A model generated the notes under the pieces. That model did not search any database. It was given only the letters and a program-made list of their open reading frames with translations, and was not told the DNA's origin. This document shows positions 7,868-11,652 of a stretch of 11,652 nucleotides of DNA, one piece after another; position 1 is the stretch's first letter; the number at the start of each line of letters is the position of its first letter. A program made the position numbers and the translations under genes. Source of the DNA: Thoreauomyces humboldtii (Eukaryota > Chytridiomycota > Chytridiomycetes > Spizellomycetales > Powellomycetaceae); contig JADGJA010000732.1 in the NCBI GenBank assembly GCA_027596035.1, forward strand, positions 1 through 11,652. Direction: 5' to 3'.

Positions 7868-9923
7868 ATGCTGTCCATCAAGGCCCCTTCTAACGCTCAA
7901 AGCCAACCGTCACCGCGTCCGGCTCGCCCCACATTCGCCCTTGTTCGCTCGAAGAGCTTCCTATCGCGTGAGACTGGCCAAGCAAGCAGCCTCGACCTAG
8001 CCTACGGAAAGGGTGACCGGCCACTAAGCAAACAACTGGTATCAACGGCGTCCGTGGCTTCAAGGTATGCCATAGCGTCACAAGGAGCACCTTGCTTTCT
8101 ACGCCCGCGGAAAGGGCCGCTGACCGCCTTCGTTCGCAGAGCCATCAAGTACGTGTATCTTCAGAAAAATGGACTGGAAGAACTGCCGGACGAGCTGCGT
8201 CTGCTGATATCCATCGTTCACCTGGACGTGTCATTCAATCGCTTGAGTCTCGAGCATCTCCAAGCCGGAGTTTTTGAAGACCTACTCCAATTACAATTCT
8301 TTGCCGCCCAAGACAACTGCATCGTTCGCGTTCCCAATGAAATAGGGGCGTGCCACCAGCTGGAGCACCTCAACCTTCACAAGAACCGAATCGTTGATTT
8401 GCCACCTGGCTTGTTTGCTGGTCTCGAAAACCTGCGCACACTGGACCTGGGAGCCAACGATCTCGTCTCCCTTCCGGAAGAGCTCTTTCATCACTGTCTG
8501 GCATTGCAGGAACTCAGGATTGCGTCCAATCAAATTGCGGAGTTGTCACCACTCATAAAGAACCTGAGCCAGCTAACACTTCTGGATGCTTCACGGAATC
8601 GCTTGACAGCGTTACCTTCTGAAATCGCCACGTTACAGCTGCTCCAGTCGTTTGCTGCGAGTGACAACCGCATCTCGAGCATACCGTACAGCGTGCTGGG
8701 CGGGTTAACAGCGCTGGAGGATCTAGCTTTGGACGGCAACCCGATCGCGAGTCTACCGGAGATGAAGTCGTTGACGGCATTGCGATCCCTGAATGTGGAA
8801 CGGACTCTCCTCACAGTGATTTCGCCAGCTCTCCGCCAACTGACGGAGCTGTCGGAACCGTCGGCAACAGTCAGGCTGCCGCCGCGAGGGCTGCCGGTGG
8901 GACCGGCATCTCCAAAGGCCTGTGTTTGCACGGGGGACGGTCTGACATCGGGTGTAGCCGGCCGTATTTTGAGTTTCACGATCGCACCTCACGATGTCTT
9001 TGGGAGTCCCATCATCGGCGGAGAGGATCTCCGCTTCCGCGTGCATTTATCGCGCTGGGACGGGCATTTGCCGTCATCATCGACCTCCTCGTCGAGCGAT
9101 AGGTTCAAGTGGGCTGTCTCTCGAGGCCTCGGACGCGAAAGCGGTATCTACACAGTAAACTACAGCCTCGTTGCGAGCGGGACATACGACCTTCGCGTAA
9201 CGTTGACGAGTAGCGATCCCAGTCAAGGAGACGGGAAGGGCACTGGAGCCGGCGCGATGAAGGATGATGTTGTCGTGGAGAGGACCATTCTCATCGTTCC
9301 TGGGCCGGCGGCAGCGGCGCAGTGTACGGCTTCGCTGTCAAATGGGTTCGAGGCGCCCTTGGGCGAAAAGGTTCAGTTCCTAGTCCAGGCAAGGGATAGC
9401 GCAGGAAATGCCACGAATGAAGGGGGAGATGAGCTTTCGGCAACGTTATGCGGAGAAGAAGGGCAGGTCGTCGTAGCCACTGTCCTAGACAATCGCGATG
9501 GCCAGGTAGGCTAAAGCTACTCGAACACTGAACGCTTAGCGACAAGAAATGTGACCCATTCTTTCACTCCAGTATACGATTTCCTACCTTCTTCCAACTC
9601 CTGGGCGCTGGGTACTCGAGATCAAAATGCTCTCGCCCTCGAAAGCGGCACATCAAATCCGCTCTTCTCCACTGACAGTATTTGCCAGCGACAGCCTGGC
9701 ACGGAAGGATGACTCGGAGTCGGAACTCCAAAAGGTCAACGACCGGCTCGCCAAGGAGCTTCGGAGGATGACCGAGGTGTGCAGACAGCTCACGGAACGG
9801 GTAGGGGAGGCGTCCAAGGGACCGCCTGGACTCCGAACCAGGTCTGCACCAGGGACACTGAGTTCAGGCGCACGCGGCGAGGTTGCAGCCGATCTGAGTA
9901 TCTTCTTGGAAAGAGGGGACTGA
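7868..9923 (+). CDS. LRR - filamin repeat - coiled-coil protein
   Basis: Three exons (7868-8064, 8140-9505, 9573-9923) give 637 aa. Residues 1-66 are a polar, basic, Ser-rich leader. About ten leucine-rich repeats of 22-26 residues follow (68-303), for example LEHLNLHKNRIVDLPPGLF and LRTLDLGANDLVSLPEELF, of the plain intracellular type. Next come two filamin/ABP280-type Ig repeats: about 318-425 (CTGDGLTSGVAG, FTIAPHDVFGSP, IYTVNY) and about 451-560 (GNATNEGGDELSATL, then DNRDGQ joined by splicing to YTISYLLPTPGRWVLEI). The join completes the classic filamin strand and proves the second intron (9506-9572). Residues about 566-600 form a charged heptad-like coiled coil. There is no signal peptide or membrane helix, so a cytoplasmic, perhaps cytoskeletal, scaffold is likely. 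ATG 7868 has a good context (CACCATG); ATG 7673 in the same open frame would add 65 residues. Intron 8065-8139 is 75 nt, stop-free and in frame. Confidence 0.88.
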
Positions 9924-10049
9924 TGGTCTGAGTTAAGGCTAAACTGACTACTACGAAGTCCGCCGCACTTCTGCGCCTCGTGTGACTACATTAGTGATCT
10001 CATATTGTCTGATCAACAAGAAAATAAGAAGTTAGTCTTGCCCTGCCGA

Positions 10050-11015
10050 TTATCCCGGCAATATCCCTGATCTTACCGATTTTGCCATCACCCGGACTGA
10101 CAAAACCAGAATGGAAAGGCCAACGAGCTGTCAGTAAATTGAGAACCTGGATATCCACTATTCCAGGGATCATACCCCAGTCGTCAAAGCTGATCTCTCC
10201 GTCCTTGTCGTAATCGCACTCAACCAGCATTGCCTGCAGCTCCGCATCCGTAGGCTCTTCGCCAAGTTCTTTTGCTACACGCTGACATTACAAGCCTTAG
10301 CCAAGGAAGTGCCAGGGCCCTTCGAAACATGATACCCCTACCTTGAGATCTTTGAGACCGATCTTTCCGCGCCCCTCGATGTCAAAGACCCGAAAGGAGG
10401 TCATCATGCTGTCTCGAGCGGCAGCGGGGTCGCCGAGCTTTGCGGACATCAGTTGCAGGAACTCCTCGAAGTTCAAGGTAGGGTCACCGTCCTTGTCGAA
10501 CGTAGCTGCCAAGAACTCGGCTTCGCCTGGTTTGGGATCCAATCCTAACGCCCGCATGAGGATCTGAAGTTCTGTCACGTCCACATCGCCTGAACCGTCC
10601 GTGTCAAACAGGTTGAAAACGTCTCGTATCGCTAACAAGGAGCAAAGGCGAAGTTTTAGCAAAAGCCCCTCCCAATATCACCGTCGCAAAAAATCCGACA
10701 ATCTTAGAATCTACCCTGTTTCTGCTCGGGGCTGATGACTCCGCGACTCGTGACTTTCACGACGGCTGGCTGACCGGTCGTCTTCCAGAGACTCGCCGCG
10801 CTTTCTCTTCTGACGGTCGGCAAGGCATTGGACGGCGTCCCTTCCATCGACGTGGATAGGGATGGAGCGCGTGGCCGCAGCGATGGCCGCGGAGAGGAGA
10901 CGCTGCGGAGCCTGACATCGGCTGAAATACCTGTGAGCGAAGATATCACGTCCTCTGATGGAGGGGCAAAGATGGAAGGCTGACGCGAAATGCTGGGTAG
11001 TGTCGCCTCGCTCAT
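10050..11015 (-). CDS. CETN: Centrin (four EF-hands) with long N-terminal extension
   Basis: Centrins are Ca2+-binding proteins of centrioles, basal bodies and nuclear pore/DNA-repair complexes. Four minus-strand exons (10715-11015, 10342-10631, 10176-10281, 10050-10096) give 247 aa; introns are 10632-10714, 10282-10341 and 10097-10175. Splicing restores the family hallmarks: [21 protein letters not shown], the [11 protein letters not shown] linker, [30 protein letters not shown] and FDDWVRVMAKS. EF1 ([12 protein letters not shown]) is canonical; EF2 ([12 protein letters not shown]) has Pro at position 6; EF3 ([12 protein letters not shown]) is degenerate, as often in centrins; EF4 ([12 protein letters not shown]) ends in Asp instead of Glu. 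The first 100 residues form a Ser/Pro/Arg-rich extension, far longer than the usual 10-25. ATG 11015 is supported by an in-frame TGA just upstream (11025-11027). The last eight residues (VRSGILPG) depend on reading through a possible GTAAGA donor. Confidence 0.9.
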
Positions 11016-11316
11016 CTTTGTCTGTCAGCGGTTCAAACGGGGGTTTTTCTCGAAGAGTCTCAAGGAAGATCAAAGGCCTCAAAGCCTCGACGAGGAAAAC
11101 ATCGACAGCCACCCCAAGCTCCGACCTCTCGTCAACGCTACCAGATAGTACAGGGAGGCAATTTGTCTCCGTCACGCTTTCGCACGGGACACCCCTCGTG
11201 CAAGGTGCTGTAGTAGATGGTGCATTATCTGTTCAAGATCGGACTTGCAAATTGAAATACCTAGAAATGCGAGCTGTACGAGGGTGCGAGTGGAGGGCAG
11301 AGTGCGCAGCAGCGAT
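11016..11316. promoter_or_regulatory. Upstream region of the centrin gene
   Basis: This stretch lies between the centrin start and the proposed stop of the next minus-strand gene. It probably holds the centrin promoter and 5' UTR. On the minus strand one frame (about 11016-11175 and further) is open and reads rather protein-like but has no ATG, and it meets the centrin coding exon out of frame. Confidence 0.4.
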
Positions 11317-11652
11317 CTAAACCTTTATCAAGGGCGCTGTTGCTTCCCTCCCGCCTGCCTGCTCCTCCCCCTGCGAGAGCGAAGGCGCGGGACAGGCGGG
11401 GCAGAGCGGGCAGCACAACAAGCCTCAACAAACATCCTCAACCTGAAGAAGATCTCATATCGCTGATCGGCCTATACCGTGACATACCTTCATGTCATCC
11501 CGAAGTTGCGCCTCAACCTCCATTCGAAAGAAAGTGCCGACCATTTGCGCAGTTTTGTTCTCTGACAGGAAATCCTGAGCAAAAAGCTGCCCTCTCGGCC
11601 TCTCCCCCCTGCGCGAATCCCCTCGTATTTTCGCCTCCTTTCGCATTTCCAT
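11317..11652 (-). CDS. 3' part of an unidentified gene (partial, enters from the right edge)
   Basis: The minus strand is open from the window edge to 11488 and encodes a basic, then amphipathic helical segment (NKTAQMVGTFFRMEVEAQLR, then DDMK) that ends at a good donor AAG|GTATGT. A plausible last exon follows an acceptor CTCTCGCAG and runs 11317-11370 in the same phase, adding 17 residues and a TAG; the intron is 11371-11487. Other acceptors are possible, and reading through without splicing stops at 11455. An ATG lies at the very edge, but the true start may be outside. I do not recognise the family; it is likely soluble and helical. The gene lies head to tail with the centrin gene. Confidence 0.4.

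Noticed and set aside
1..11652. Search for tRNA/rRNA genes, transposons with terminal repeats, CRISPR arrays or bacterial-type operons
   Set aside because: No cloverleaf with A/B boxes, no long inverted terminal repeats, no regularly spaced repeats and no transposase-like protein were seen by eye; a covariance-model and repeat search would be needed to exclude them fully.

Overview
The window reads as a stretch of compact nuclear genome from a eukaryote. It has spliced genes with short introns (about 60-130 nt), GT-AG borders plus one GC-AG, and no operons, Shine-Dalgarno sites, tRNAs, transposons or CRISPR arrays. Gene content (ASF1, isoprenylcysteine methyltransferase, centrin, an LRR-filamin protein, a Het-C/zinc-phospholipase-C-like GPI protein) and the moderately GC-rich coding sequence fit a protist or microalga, for example a stramenopile such as a eustigmatophyte, or an early-diverging fungus. 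The lineage cannot be fixed from the sequence alone. All gene models were spliced by hand: each intron was placed so that reading frame, splice borders and family alignment agree.

Layout, left to right: (1) + strand, 294-1350: histone chaperone ASF1, five exons, 214 aa. (2) - strand, 1592-2572: three-exon gene of unknown function, 266 aa, convergent with ASF1. (3) + strand, 3046-4824: isoprenylcysteine carboxyl methyltransferase (ICMT), seven exons, 463 aa, containing two tandem ICMT modules of which only the second keeps the catalytic C-terminus. (4) - strand, 5158-7098: secreted, probably GPI-anchored, Het-C/zinc-PLC-like protein, three exons, 594 aa. (5) + strand, 7868-9923: about ten leucine-rich repeats, two filamin-type Ig repeats and a coiled coil, three exons, 637 aa. 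(6) - strand, 10050-11015: centrin with an unusual 100-residue N-terminal extension, four exons, 247 aa. (7) - strand, 11317 to the right edge: 3' part of an unidentified gene.

Genes 1-6 strictly alternate in orientation, giving three convergent pairs with short tails (126-333 bp between stops) and two divergent pairs with shared upstream regions (473 and 769 bp). The genes do not form one pathway: chromatin assembly, prenyl-protein processing, a cell-surface protein, a probable cytoskeletal scaffold and a centriole/contractile Ca2+ sensor.

The most notable observation is the ICMT gene. Three successive introns of its first module lie at the same homologous positions, in the same phases (1, 1, 2), as three introns of the second module. 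This points to a tandem gene duplication that fused in frame, with the first catalytic half truncated and its RHP motif eroded. Other points worth a look are a GC-AG intron in ASF1, stop-free in-frame introns, the LRR-filamin domain combination, the extended centrin, and a 14-bp perfect palindrome with tandem repeats in a bidirectional promoter region.
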